Source: Kiritimatiellales bacterium (GTDB taxonomy: Bacteria > Verrucomicrobiota > Kiritimatiellia > Kiritimatiellales > Pontiellaceae). From it: a stretch of 64,000 nucleotides of DNA. A program made the translations under genes and the position numbers. How positions within the stretch are numbered: the first letter of the stretch is position 1; each line of letters starts with the position of its first letter. A model generated the notes under the pieces. It worked only from the letters and a program-made list of their open reading frames with translations, was not told the origin of the DNA and made no database searches. The DNA lies in the NCBI GenBank assembly GCA_003246265.1, contig QKAU01000067.1:62001-126000 (forward strand), written 5' to 3'. Positions 21,422 to 30,864 of this stretch are shown here, one piece after another.

Positions 21422-22807
21422 ATGAAGAGAAGATCCCTGTTGAAAAAAGCCGGCGGCGTCGCGGCCGCCACTTTCGTGCCCGCCCGGTTTTCCATCGGCA
21501 AGCCCGGGCTGTCGGCCAATAGCAAGCTGAACATCGCCATGATCGGCGCGGGCAACATCGCGGCCATGGCCTACGGCGAATGCACGAACGAAAACATCGT
21601 CGCCTTGGCGGACGTCGACTCGAACATGTTCCTCCAGCATGCCGAAAAGTTCCCCGATCTGGCCAAGGCGAAGCAATTCAGGGACTTCCGGGTGATGCTC
21701 GACAAGATGGGCAAGCAGATCGACGCGGTCTGCATCAACACCCCCGACCATACGCACTTCGTGGCAACCATCGAAGCCATGCGCCGCGGCAAGCATGTCT
21801 GCACCCAGAAACCGCTGACCCACAACATCTGGGAGGCGCGCATGCTGAAGCAGGCCAAGGCCAAGTACCGCGTAATCACCAACATGGCCGTCCAGGGGCA
21901 TACCTTCGACGGCATCCGCCAGATGCGCGAGTGGTACGAGGCCGATGTCTTCGGCCAGGTCAAGGAGGTCCACGCCTGGAAGTCCGGGCCAAACTGGGCT
22001 CCATACGAAGGGGAAAACAAATACTTCCACAAGCCCGCCACGCTTCCGCCCCAGGCCGATCCCGTTCCGTCCAGCCTCGACTGGGACCTTTGGCTGGGGC
22101 CGCGCATCACCGATCTGCCGTTCAGCAAGCTCTACCATCCCAAGAGCTGGCGCGGGTTCTATCCCTTCGGCAACGGCCTCTTCGGCGACTGGATGCCGCA
22201 TATCGCCGATGCCGCCGTCTCGATCCTCGACCTCTACGAGCCGACGGTGGTCGAGCTTGAGGAGGTGACGGGCGGCAACGAGCTGCTGGTTCCCGACGGC
22301 GCCCGCGTTCGCTGGGAGTTCGGCCGGCGCGGCGACAAGGCCCCCTGCACCTTCTACTGGCACTATGCGATGCAGGGCCTGAAAATCGATCCGCCGGAGG
22401 ATTGGACCTGGAGCCCCGAGCTGCCCGAGAACGGGACGCTCTTCTACGGGGAGAAGCAAATCGGCTACACCGACGAGCGCTCCAACCATCCGCGGCTGGC
22501 CAACAAGGAGGCGATGCGGGTTTTCAAGGAGGGCGGCTTCCCTCCCGAAAAATACCCCCGGATCAAGGGTGGCCCGTTCGGCGAATGGATCCGGGCCATC
22601 AAGGGCGAAGGCCCCGAACCGGGCGCCAATTTCGACTTTGCTTCGCCCTTCACCGAGATGATGCTGCTCGGCGTACTGGCCGCGCGCGTGGGCGGACGGA
22701 TCGAATGGGATCCGAAGGCGATGAAGATCACGAACCGCCCCGAGCTGAACGCCTTCATCAAGGAGCCCGTGCGCAAGGGGTGGGACTATGGGAAATACCT
22801 GGCATAG
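21422..22807 (+). CDS. Tat-exported Gfo/Idh/MocA oxidoreductase
   Basis: 461 aa. The N-terminus [17 protein letters not shown] is a twin-arginine signal, so the enzyme is folded with its NAD(P) and exported. The Rossmann loop is [10 protein letters not shown], the substrate/cofactor Lys is in CTQKPLTHN, and [10 protein letters not shown] carries the catalytic Asp/His region. Exported members usually hold a non-exchanging cofactor and either oxidise or epimerise sugars, including C3 oxidation of glycosides. It starts 35 bp after the transporter. Confidence 0.9.
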   Translation: MKRRSLLKKAGGVAAATFVPARFSIGKPGLSANSKLNIAMIGAGNIAAMAYGECTNENIVALADVDSNMFLQHAEKFPDLAKAKQFRDFRVMLDKMGKQIDAVCINTPDHTHFVATIEAMRRGKHVCTQKPLTHNIWEARMLKQAKAKYRVITNMAVQGHTFDGIRQMREWYEADVFGQVKEVHAWKSGPNWAPYEGENKYFHKPATLPPQADPVPSSLDWDLWLGPRITDLPFSKLYHPKSWRGFYPFGNGLFGDWMPHIADAAVSILDLYEPTVVELEEVTGGNELLVPDGARVRWEFGRRGDKAPCTFYWHYAMQGLKIDPPEDWTWSPELPENGTLFYGEKQIGYTDERSNHPRLANKEAMRVFKEGGFPPEKYPRIKGGPFGEWIRAIKGEGPEPGANFDFASPFTEMMLLGVLAARVGGRIEWDPKAMKITNRPELNAFIKEPVRKGWDYGKYLA

Positions 22808-22882
22808 CAACCGATGGAAGGACGGCGGCTCGGCCATGTACAGGAACATTCGGATCCAGGAACGCTAGAGAGGAGCAGCAAC

Positions 22883-24043
22883 ATGAAACGCAAACTTCGC
22901 ATGGGTATGGTTGGCGGCGGGCCGGGGGCCTTTATCGGAGAGGTGCATCGCAAGGCGGCGCGCATGGATGGACAGATCGAGGTCGTGGCCGGAGCGTTCG
23001 ACATCGATCCCGAAAAGTCGCGGCAGATGGGCCGGGAACTCGCATTGGATCCAAAGCGCGTCTATGGCGACTACCGGGCCATGATCGAAAGCGAACTGGC
23101 GCTGCCAGCGGACGAGCGCATCGACTTTGTCTCCGTCTGCACACCGAACCACACCCACTTCCCCATCGCCAAGGCGTTCCTTGAGGCCGGCTTCCACGTC
23201 ATGTGCGAAAAGCCCATGACCCTGACCGTTGAACAGGCCGAAGAGCTGAAGGTCGTTGTGCAGGAATCGAAGAAGGTGTTCGGCCTGATGCACAACTACA
23301 CCGCCTATCCGATGGTCAAGCTGGCGCGGGACATGGTGCGGCAGGGCGACCTTGGCGCGATCCGCAAGGTGATCGTGCAGTATCCGCAGGGCTGGCTGGC
23401 CCGCGCCGCCGAAAAGGAGGGTTCGCAGCAGGCCGCATGGCGCACCGATCCGAAGAAGTCCGGCGCCGCCGGCTGCATGGGCGACATCGGCACCCACGCC
23501 GCCAACCTCGCCGAGTACATTGCCGGCCTGACCATCAGGGAGATCGCCGCCGACCTGACCACCTTCGTCAAGGGGCGCCGCCTCGACGACGACGGCAACT
23601 GCCTGTTGCGTTTCAGCAAGGGCGCGAAGGGTCTGCTGCACGCCAGCCAGGTTTCGATCGGGCAGGAAAACAACATCGCCATCTGGGTGCATGGCGAGGA
23701 TGGCAGCATCGAATGGCACCAGGAGCATCCCAACTGGCTCCATGTCGACACGCTCAACGCGCCAACCCGGATCTGGAAGCGCGGCAACGGCTATGTCGGC
23801 GAAAAGTCGGCGGCCGCCGGTCGCGCCACGCGCCTGCCCTTCGGCCATCCGGAGGCGTTCCTCGAAGCCTTCGCCAACAACTACGTCAATTTTGCCGACA
23901 CCATCCGCGCCCGGAACGCCGGGAAGAAGCCCACGGAACTCGAAAGCGACTTCCCGGGCGTGAAGGAGGGCGTGGCCGGCATGAAATTCATCGCCGCCGT
24001 CGTCGAAAGCAGCAAGAACAACGCGGCATGGACCAAGCTGTAA
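22883..24043 (+). CDS. cytoplasmic Gfo/Idh/MocA oxidoreductase
   Basis: 386 aa with no signal peptide. NAD(P) loop MGMVGGGPGAFIGEVH, conserved Lys in CEKPMTLTVEQ, and the DIGTHAANL motif with the catalytic His. It is probably a soluble sugar dehydrogenase or ketosugar reductase working on material brought in by the transporter. The ATG (MKRKLRM) has AGAGGAG upstream; the longer open frame is non-coding-like. With the preceding Tat-exported paralogue it forms an outside/inside pair. Confidence 0.9.
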   Translation: MKRKLRMGMVGGGPGAFIGEVHRKAARMDGQIEVVAGAFDIDPEKSRQMGRELALDPKRVYGDYRAMIESELALPADERIDFVSVCTPNHTHFPIAKAFLEAGFHVMCEKPMTLTVEQAEELKVVVQESKKVFGLMHNYTAYPMVKLARDMVRQGDLGAIRKVIVQYPQGWLARAAEKEGSQQAAWRTDPKKSGAAGCMGDIGTHAANLAEYIAGLTIREIAADLTTFVKGRRLDDDGNCLLRFSKGAKGLLHASQVSIGQENNIAIWVHGEDGSIEWHQEHPNWLHVDTLNAPTRIWKRGNGYVGEKSAAAGRATRLPFGHPEAFLEAFANNYVNFADTIRARNAGKKPTELESDFPGVKEGVAGMKFIAAVVESSKNNAAWTKL

Positions 24044-24085
24044 GGACAGGCCTTGAGCCTGCCCCTTGATGAAAGGAGCATTAAA

Positions 24086-25078
24086 ATGAGCAGACCCGTA
24101 ACCCTCTTCACCGGACAATGGGCGGACCTGCCGCTCGAACAACTCGCCCCCCTCGCGAAGGGGATGGGCTTCGACGGCCTGGAACTCGCCTGCTGGGGCG
24201 ACCACATGGAGGTCGACAAGGCGGCCACGTCGAAGAAGTACTGCAAGGAGAAGCTCGAGCTGCTGGCCGACCACGGCCTTCAGTGCTTCTCCATCAGCCA
24301 CCATCTCGCCGGCCAGCTCGTCTGCGACCCCAACAACGACGGCCGCTCGGACCTGTTCGCCCCGAAGGCGCTGGCGGGCGACCCCGAAGGCCAGCGCAAG
24401 TGGGCCGTCCGCACCATGAAAAACACGGCGAAGGCGGCGCGGAACATGGGCCTGAAGGTGGTCAACGGCTTCACCGGCAGCTCCATCTGGCACATGCTCT
24501 ACTCCTTCCCGCCCGCCAGCGAAAAGATGATCGAGGACGGATACATCCGTTTCGCGAAGCTGTGGAACCCGATCCTCGACGTCTTCGACCAGTGCGGCGT
24601 CAGGTTCGCCCTCGAGGTCCACCCCACCGAGATCGCCTTCGACACCGCAACCGCCCGCCGCGCCCTGGCCGCGATCGGACACCGCAAGGCCTTCGGCTTC
24701 AACTTCGACCCCTCGCACCTCTACTGGCAGGGCGTCGATCCCGTCCGCTTCCTCAAGGCGTTCCCCGACCGCATCTACCACGTCCACATGAAGGACGCGG
24801 CGGTCACGCTGGACGGCGAAAGCGGCATTCTGGCCTCGCACCTCAACTTCGGCACGCCCGGACGCGGATGGGACTTCCGCAGCGTCGGCCGCGGGGGCAT
24901 CGATTTCGAGGCGATCATCCGCACCCTCAACGCCCTGAACTATTCAGGCCCCCTCTCCATCGAGTGGGAGGACGCCATGATGGACCGCGTCCATGGCGCC
25001 ACCGAATCGTGCGCCTTCGTGAAGAAGCTCGACTTCGCCAAGTCGGATCGCGTATTCGACGAGGCGTTCGCCAACTGA
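24086..25078 (+). CDS. sugar phosphate isomerase/epimerase-like TIM-barrel protein
   Basis: 330 aa xylose-isomerase-like (AP endonuclease family 2) barrel with no signal peptide. Metal-ligand regions are [13 protein letters not shown] (Glu/His), [12 protein letters not shown] (Asp/His) and [10 protein letters not shown] (His), with a final Glu in LSIEWED. Such proteins isomerise, epimerise or, next to Gfo/Idh/MocA enzymes, may act as lyases on 3-keto sugars. The ATG has AAGGAG 8 bases upstream. It is part of the transporter-led operon. Confidence 0.88.
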   Translation: MSRPVTLFTGQWADLPLEQLAPLAKGMGFDGLELACWGDHMEVDKAATSKKYCKEKLELLADHGLQCFSISHHLAGQLVCDPNNDGRSDLFAPKALAGDPEGQRKWAVRTMKNTAKAARNMGLKVVNGFTGSSIWHMLYSFPPASEKMIEDGYIRFAKLWNPILDVFDQCGVRFALEVHPTEIAFDTATARRALAAIGHRKAFGFNFDPSHLYWQGVDPVRFLKAFPDRIYHVHMKDAAVTLDGESGILASHLNFGTPGRGWDFRSVGRGGIDFEAIIRTLNALNYSGPLSIEWEDAMMDRVHGATESCAFVKKLDFAKSDRVFDEAFAN

Positions 25079-25094
25079 TCCCCGGGAGGACGGA

Positions 25095-26060
25095 ATGCAC
25101 AAAACACTGCTGTGCGCGGCCGCCGCCGCGTTGTTTGCCTGCCCGGCCCACGCCAAGCTCAGGGCCCTGATTGTCGATGGACAGAACAACCACGACGTCT
25201 GGCCGAAGTCGACCATCATGTTCAAGCAGTACCTCGAGGAGACCGGCCTCTTCGAGGTCGACATCCTCCGCACCCGCTTCACCTGGAAGGCACAGCGCGA
25301 GAAGGCGTTCCTGCCGCTGGCCGTCGTTGGCGAAACCGAGGACCTGGCCGAGCCGAAGACGGATCCGGAATTCGCCCCGGAGTTCGCCAGATACGACGTG
25401 GTCATCTCCAACTTCGGATGGAAGGCGGCCGACTGGCCGGAGGCGACCCAGCGCGCGCTCGAGACGTACATGCTCAAGGGCGGCGGCTTCGTGTCGGTGC
25501 ATGCGGCCGACAACGCCTTTCCCGAATGGCGGGAATACAACCGGATGATCGGCCTCGGCGGCTGGGGCGGCCGGAGCGAAAAGAACGGCCCCTACGTCTA
25601 CTACACCAACGAAGGCGAGCTGGTCCGCGACCCCTCCCCCGGAGGGGCTGGCGCCCACGGCCCCCAGCACGTCTTCCCGGTCACGGTCCGCGTCCCGGAC
25701 CACCCGATCACCCGGGGAATGCCCACCTCCTGGCTGACCACGAAGGACGAGTGCTATGCCAAGCTGCGCGGCCCGGCCGAAAACATGGTCATCCTGGCCA
25801 CCGGCAAGGACCAGAACGAAAAGGCGCCGACCGACCGCCACGAGCCGATCCTCATGGTGCTCGAGTACGGCAAGGGGCGGATCTTCCACACCACCCTCGG
25901 CCACGACGACTATTCCTGCGAGAGCGTCGGCTTCATCGTCTCCTTCACCCGTGGCGTCGAATGGGCCGCCACCGGCAAGGTTACGCAACCGATTCCCGCC
26001 GATTTCCCCACGGCGGAACGTTCCACCAGCCGGTCCTTTGTCCTGAAGCCGCAGCCGTGA
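25095..26060 (+). CDS. secreted ThuA-domain protein
   Basis: 321 aa with an N-terminal signal peptide (about residues 1-19, AAAALFACPAHA). The ThuA glutamine-amidotransferase-like fold is shown by LIVDGQNNHDVWP, GGGFVSVHAADNAFPEW, HPITRGMP and GRIFHTTLGHDDY. ThuA proteins commonly accompany Gfo/Idh/MocA oxidoreductases in glycan and ketosugar clusters; their biochemical activity is still poorly defined. It starts 16 bp after the isomerase-like gene with GGGAGG upstream and ends the first block. A 171-bp gap follows. Confidence 0.88.
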   Translation: MHKTLLCAAAAALFACPAHAKLRALIVDGQNNHDVWPKSTIMFKQYLEETGLFEVDILRTRFTWKAQREKAFLPLAVVGETEDLAEPKTDPEFAPEFARYDVVISNFGWKAADWPEATQRALETYMLKGGGFVSVHAADNAFPEWREYNRMIGLGGWGGRSEKNGPYVYYTNEGELVRDPSPGGAGAHGPQHVFPVTVRVPDHPITRGMPTSWLTTKDECYAKLRGPAENMVILATGKDQNEKAPTDRHEPILMVLEYGKGRIFHTTLGHDDYSCESVGFIVSFTRGVEWAATGKVTQPIPADFPTAERSTSRSFVLKPQP

Positions 26061-26231
26061 CCCGGGTCGCGCGCCGGGCCGATGGGGCTTGAATCGCGGG
26101 GGCGATCAGGCTATCCCAGCCGGGTGCACCGCTCCTCGATCCGTCAAGGATTTGGGATTGAAGGGCAGGAGGATATGTACTAGAAGAGGGGTTTGTTAAT
26201 TAAGTCCACAAATTGTTTCTGGAGTCATGTT

Positions 26232-27566
26232 ATGGAGATGAACCGCAACCGATTCATGCAGGCCGCCGCCGCCGGCACCCTGCTGGCCGCGCTCAGGGCC
26301 CGCGCCGAGGAGAACGCCGTGCTTGCGGCCAGGAAGGATCCGGACCAGCTCAACATCGCGCTTATCGGCGCAGGGGCGCAGGGGCGCATCCTGACCGAAT
26401 CCTGCCTGCGCATCCCGGGCATCCGCTTCGTCGCCGTCTGCGACATCTGGAGCTACTCCCAGCGCTATGCCGAGCGCTACCTCAAGAAGTACGGCCATGA
26501 TGTCGCCGTCTACGAGAACTACCAGGAGATGCTGGCCAATGAAAAGGGGAAGCTCGACGCCGTCCTGGTCGCCTCCCCCGACTGGATGCACGCGGAGCAC
26601 GCCAACGCCTGCCTGGAGGCCGGGCTGCACGTCTACTGCGAGAAGGAGATGTCGAACTCCCTCGAGAAGGCGGCGAGCATGGTGCGCACCGCCCGCGCAA
26701 CGGGCAGGCTGCTCCAGATCGGCCACCAGCGCCGCTCCAACCCGCGCTACATCCACGCCATCGAGAAGCTCATCCACGAGGAGGCGCTGCTCGGCCGCGT
26801 CACCCACGCCACCGCGCAGTGGAACCGCGCCAAGACCGAGGACCTCGGCTGGCCGGACCAGTACGAGATCGATGCCGCCACCCTCGACAAGTACGGCTAC
26901 GACTCGATGACCCAGTTTCGCAACTGGCGCTGGTACAAGAAGTACGGCGGGGGCCCGATCGTCGACCTCGGCTCCCACCAGATCGACCTTTTCGAATGGG
27001 TGTGGGGCGTCAACCCCAGCTCGGTCATCGCCTCGGGCGGCATCGACTACTATCCGCACCACGAGTGGTACGACAACGTGCTGTGCATCTACGAATACGA
27101 AACCCCGGCCGGCATGGCGCGCGCCTTCTACGAGACGCTGACCACCACGGGCCACCGCGGTTTCTCCGAGGCGTTCCGCGGCGAAAACGGAACCATCGAG
27201 ATCGCCGAGGTGCCCCAGCGCGGCAACGCCGTCCTGCGCGAGGCCCACGCGCCCGACTGGATGCCCTATGTCGAGCGCGGCCTGCTCAAGGCCGTCTCCG
27301 CCCCCATCCAGCAATCCTCCACCAGGAACGTGGCGGTCGACGTGCGCGTGACCGCCGAGGCGGGCAAGTGGCCCCTGCCCATCGAGCTGGCCAAGCCGGC
27401 CCACCAGCCGCACCTGGAGAACTTCTTCAACGCCATCCGTTATGGAACCCCGCTCAACTGCCCCGGCGAATCCGGCTACGAAACCGCCGTTTCGGTCCTG
27501 GCCGTAAACCGGGCGGTCGCCACCAACCAGAAGATCGAATTCAACCCCTCGGATTTCCACGTATGA
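26232..27566 (+). CDS. Gfo/Idh/MocA oxidoreductase with Tat-like leader
   Basis: 444 aa. The leader MNRNRFMQAAAAGTLLAAL resembles a degenerate Tat signal (RNRF rather than RRxF), so export is likely but not certain. NAD(P) loop IALIGAGAQGRILTE; the usual EKP Lys motif reads CEKEMSNS; DLGSHQIDLFEWV carries the catalytic His. The start ATG has GGAG 9 bases upstream; an alternative ATG is two codons later. The last bases overlap the ATG of the multihaem cytochrome (ATGA), so oxidoreductase and cytochrome are translationally coupled, which suggests electron transfer between them. Confidence 0.88.
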   Translation: MEMNRNRFMQAAAAGTLLAALRARAEENAVLAARKDPDQLNIALIGAGAQGRILTESCLRIPGIRFVAVCDIWSYSQRYAERYLKKYGHDVAVYENYQEMLANEKGKLDAVLVASPDWMHAEHANACLEAGLHVYCEKEMSNSLEKAASMVRTARATGRLLQIGHQRRSNPRYIHAIEKLIHEEALLGRVTHATAQWNRAKTEDLGWPDQYEIDAATLDKYGYDSMTQFRNWRWYKKYGGGPIVDLGSHQIDLFEWVWGVNPSSVIASGGIDYYPHHEWYDNVLCIYEYETPAGMARAFYETLTTTGHRGFSEAFRGENGTIEIAEVPQRGNAVLREAHAPDWMPYVERGLLKAVSAPIQQSSTRNVAVDVRVTAEAGKWPLPIELAKPAHQPHLENFFNAIRYGTPLNCPGESGYETAVSVLAVNRAVATNQKIEFNPSDFHV

Positions 27567-30052
27567 AGATCCGGCGGCTACTCATTCCCTTTCTCGGCGC
27601 GGCGCTTCCGGCCTCGGCGGGCCACTTCGATGGCTCGCGCACCGCGCCGGTCCACCGGATTCCGCTCACGGCCGAAGACGGCCAGCGCATCGTCGCAACG
27701 GTTCCGAACACCATGCCCTTCTCGGCGCGGCAGACCTGCGGCGCCTGCCACGACTATGCCGCCATCGATGGCGGCACCCACTTCGGGGGGGCCGGGCAGG
27801 GGCGCCCGGGCGAGCCGTGGATCGCCGTGGATGAAAAGAGCGGCACCCAGGTCCCGGCCGCACGCCTCAACCTCTCGGAATGGGATTTCGTGAAGCGCTT
27901 CGGCAGCCACCTTCCGGGCGGGGGGCGGTTCGATCCCGCCGACAAGCTGGCCGATGAAGAGGCCCGCTGGGATATCTCCGGCGGCCTGGAGATCAATTGC
28001 CTCGCCTGCCACAACCTCTCGCCGCGGCAGGACCTGACCGAATGGGCCAAGCAGATCGGCCGTGAAAACTTCCGCTGGGCCGCCACGGCCGCGGCGGGCC
28101 TCGGCGAGGTGGGGGGCATGGCCGCGCGCATGGCATCGTGGTGGGATGTCTATACCGGCGCCAACCCCGACGACCACGCCTACGCCGTCCCTCCGTCGGT
28201 CGACTACGACCTGGCGCAGTTCGACTCGAAGCACCGCGCCTGGTTCGATCTCGGCATGCCCGCCGACAAGAACTGCCTCCAGTGCCATTCGGTCCATCCC
28301 GTCGGCCGGGAGCGCATGGAGATCCCCGGCGATGTGCATGCCGCGGCGGGCCTCTCCTGCACCGATTGCCACCGCAACGGGATCGACCACCGGATCCTGC
28401 GCGGCACAACCGAAGCGATGGATTGCGCGGCCTGCCACTCCGACGGCGGCCTGCTTGCCGGACAGGCCGGGGCGCCCGTCGCCCTCCACAAGGGGATTCC
28501 TCCCGTCCATTTCGAGGAGTTGACCTGCACCGCCTGCCATTCCGGCCCTGCACCGGCCGACGCCCCGCAAGCGATCCGCACCTCCCGCGCCAACCGGCTC
28601 GGCATCCACGGCCGCGCGCAATGGTTCACCGATTCGCCCTTCATCGTCGAGCCGGTCTTCGTGCGCAACGACGATGGGAAGATCGAACCCCGCCGCATGA
28701 TGTGGCCCGCCTATTGGGCCTATGCCGACGGCGCCCCGCTCGACGAAGACCTGGTCGCGGAAGCCGCCGCCGGCGTGCTGGACGCCCCCGAGCAGGTCGC
28801 CGCGATCCTCGCCCGGCTGGCCGCGGTCGAGAACGCGCCGGGCGAACCGCTCTACGCCACGGCCGGCCGCCTCTACCGGCGCAACGTGGACGGGGGGCTC
28901 GACCTGGCGGGCAGCATCGGGGAGAGCGAATCCTGGCTCTGGCTGACCGAATCCAACCTGGTTTCGATCACTCCCCCCTTCGATGCCGCGGCCGAACAGG
29001 TCGACTACGACGCCGAAGGCACCATCCTCGCCATCATGGATGCGCTGAAGCCGCTCGACACCATGGTCGTGACCCAAGGCACGGGGTTCGCGAAGGACGC
29101 CGACGGCTACCTTGCGGGAACCAACTCCATCCTATCGGCGGGCTGGTACCGCCGCGACGGCCAGCCCCTGGTCGACGGGATGGTCGCACGCGCCGTGGCC
29201 GACACGGTGGGCCAGCCCTTCGCCCTCAACGAGGAACAGCTGGCCCTCATGCTCGCGAAGCTCGGCCCCACAACCTGCTACATCGCCAACGGCCGCAAGT
29301 TCACGCTGTCGGAAGAGGGCGTGCTGGTCGACGAGAACCACCCCTCTGCCGAGCCGGTTTCGTGGGCGTTCGGGCACGATGTGCGCGGCGGCGCGCAGGC
29401 GCTCGGCGCCAAGGGCTGCCGGGAGTGCCACGCGTCGGACACCCCCTTCCTGTTCGGCACGGTGACGGCCACCGGCCCGCTCCTTACGGGCCGTTCAAGG
29501 GCGGTTGCCATGCATACGTTCGAAGGGGTGGACCGCGACTTCAACGAACTGTTCGGCCTGAGCTTTGCGGTGCGCAAGTGGTTCAAGGCGGCCCTCGCCA
29601 CCCTTGCCCTCCTGCTCGCCCTGCTGGCCCTGGCGTTCGGCCTTCCGGCCCTCCACCGCCTGGCGGTGGACCTCGCCGGGCGGGGCAGGACCGGCAACAG
29701 GCTGGTCGCCGCACTGGCGGCCGGCGTGGCCGTGCTGGCGGTTACCGGATTCGTCTTCGGCTGGCCGGTGCGGGGTGCGCTGGGCGGCTTCCCGCTCCTG
29801 CTGCATGTCGCGTTCGGCGGACTTTACGCGGTTGCCCTTCTTGCATGGGCACTGTTGCGCGCCCGCACGGGCGGGCTGTGGCTGTGGCTGCTGGTTGGAA
29901 GCGGCATCGTCCTGATCCTGAGCGTCCTGGTTGCGATGTTCCCGATCCTGGGAACGCAGGGCCAGCACGCCGCCATCGTGCTCCACCGCATGGCGGCCCT
30001 CGCGACGCTCGTGGCGGCGGCGGGCTGCATGGCGGCCAGAAAGGAACGGTAG
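27563..30052 (+). CDS. seven-CxxCH cytochrome c with a C-terminal membrane domain
   Basis: 829 aa. A signal peptide (about residues 1-19, ending PASA) is followed by seven CxxCH haem c sites at about residues 59, 146, 238, 266, 288, 322 and 619. Six lie in the first 330 residues; the seventh, CRECH, follows a 290-residue haem-free region. The C-terminal 155 residues form about five transmembrane helices; His in LLLHVAFGG and IVLHRMAAL could bind a b-type haem as in cytochrome b561-like modules. It therefore looks like a periplasmic electron acceptor wired into the membrane quinone pool. I do not know a named family with this layout. It overlaps the upstream sugar oxidoreductase gene by 4 bp. 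Confidence 0.85.
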   Translation: MKIRRLLIPFLGAALPASAGHFDGSRTAPVHRIPLTAEDGQRIVATVPNTMPFSARQTCGACHDYAAIDGGTHFGGAGQGRPGEPWIAVDEKSGTQVPAARLNLSEWDFVKRFGSHLPGGGRFDPADKLADEEARWDISGGLEINCLACHNLSPRQDLTEWAKQIGRENFRWAATAAAGLGEVGGMAARMASWWDVYTGANPDDHAYAVPPSVDYDLAQFDSKHRAWFDLGMPADKNCLQCHSVHPVGRERMEIPGDVHAAAGLSCTDCHRNGIDHRILRGTTEAMDCAACHSDGGLLAGQAGAPVALHKGIPPVHFEELTCTACHSGPAPADAPQAIRTSRANRLGIHGRAQWFTDSPFIVEPVFVRNDDGKIEPRRMMWPAYWAYADGAPLDEDLVAEAAAGVLDAPEQVAAILARLAAVENAPGEPLYATAGRLYRRNVDGGLDLAGSIGESESWLWLTESNLVSITPPFDAAAEQVDYDAEGTILAIMDALKPLDTMVVTQGTGFAKDADGYLAGTNSILSAGWYRRDGQPLVDGMVARAVADTVGQPFALNEEQLALMLAKLGPTTCYIANGRKFTLSEEGVLVDENHPSAEPVSWAFGHDVRGGAQALGAKGCRECHASDTPFLFGTVTATGPLLTGRSRAVAMHTFEGVDRDFNELFGLSFAVRKWFKAALATLALLLALLALAFGLPALHRLAVDLAGRGRTGNRLVAALAAGVAVLAVTGFVFGWPVRGALGGFPLLLHVAFGGLYAVALLAWALLRARTGGLWLWLLVGSGIVLILSVLVAMFPILGTQGQHAAIVLHRMAALATLVAAAGCMAARKER

Positions 30053-30054
30053 GC

Positions 30055-30864
30055 ATGAGAACAGCAATGATTGCGCTGGCGGGCGCGGCGCTGGCCGCTG
30101 GCGGGGTGTTAGCGGACGGATGGAAACTAGGCGTCCAAGCCTATTCGTTCCGCAAGTTCACCTTTTGCGAGACGCTCGACCAGCTTTCCTCCATGGGCGT
30201 GAAACTGGTCGAGGCCTATCCGGGCCAGCCCATCGGCGGGGGCATCGAAGGCACGACCCACTACTCGATGGACGCGGCGACGCGCGAAGCCCTCAAGACC
30301 AGAATGAAGGCGGCCGGCGTCGAGCTGGTTTCGTACGGCGTGGTTGGCGGAAAGAACGAGGCCGACTGGCGGCAGCTCTTCGAATTCGCGAAGGCAATGG
30401 GCGTCCGGATGATCAATTCCGAACCGGATCCCAAGGATTACGACCTGATCGACCGGCTGGTGGTGGAGTACGGCATTCCCGTCGGCATCCACAACCACGC
30501 GAAGCCGGCGAACCGCTACTGGGATCCGCAGACCGTGCTCGACGCCGCAGCGGCCCATCCCGGCCTCTTCGCCGCGCCGGACAACGGCCACTGGACGCGG
30601 TCGGGCATCCGGCCGGTCGACGGGTTCCGGCTGCTCGAAGGCCACCTGAAGTCGATCCACCTCAAGGACATGGCCTCCTTTGGCGAACTCGACAGCCACT
30701 GCGTCCCGTTCGGAACCGGCGTTTGCGACCTGCCGGCCGTGGTGGAGGAACTCAAGCGGCAGCACTACAACGGGCCGTTCATCATTGAATACGAGTCCGA
30801 TCCGGAAAACCCCGCGCCCGCCATCAGGCAGTGCGTGGAGTGGTTCAACGCCAACGCCCGCTAG
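30055..30864 (+). CDS. exported sugar isomerase/epimerase-like TIM-barrel protein
   Basis: 269 aa with a short signal peptide (about residues 1-20, ending VLA). The barrel has GVQAYSFRKFTF near its start, GIHNHAKP, APDNGHWTRSG, IHLKDMASFG and a final FIIEYES, the usual metal-ligand places of the xylose-isomerase-like family. Being exported, it should act on a periplasmic sugar rather than a sugar phosphate. It lies 2 bp after the cytochrome and directly abuts apbE, so it belongs to the same operon. Confidence 0.87.
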   Translation: MRTAMIALAGAALAAGGVLADGWKLGVQAYSFRKFTFCETLDQLSSMGVKLVEAYPGQPIGGGIEGTTHYSMDAATREALKTRMKAAGVELVSYGVVGGKNEADWRQLFEFAKAMGVRMINSEPDPKDYDLIDRLVVEYGIPVGIHNHAKPANRYWDPQTVLDAAAAHPGLFAAPDNGHWTRSGIRPVDGFRLLEGHLKSIHLKDMASFGELDSHCVPFGTGVCDLPAVVEELKRQHYNGPFIIEYESDPENPAPAIRQCVEWFNANAR

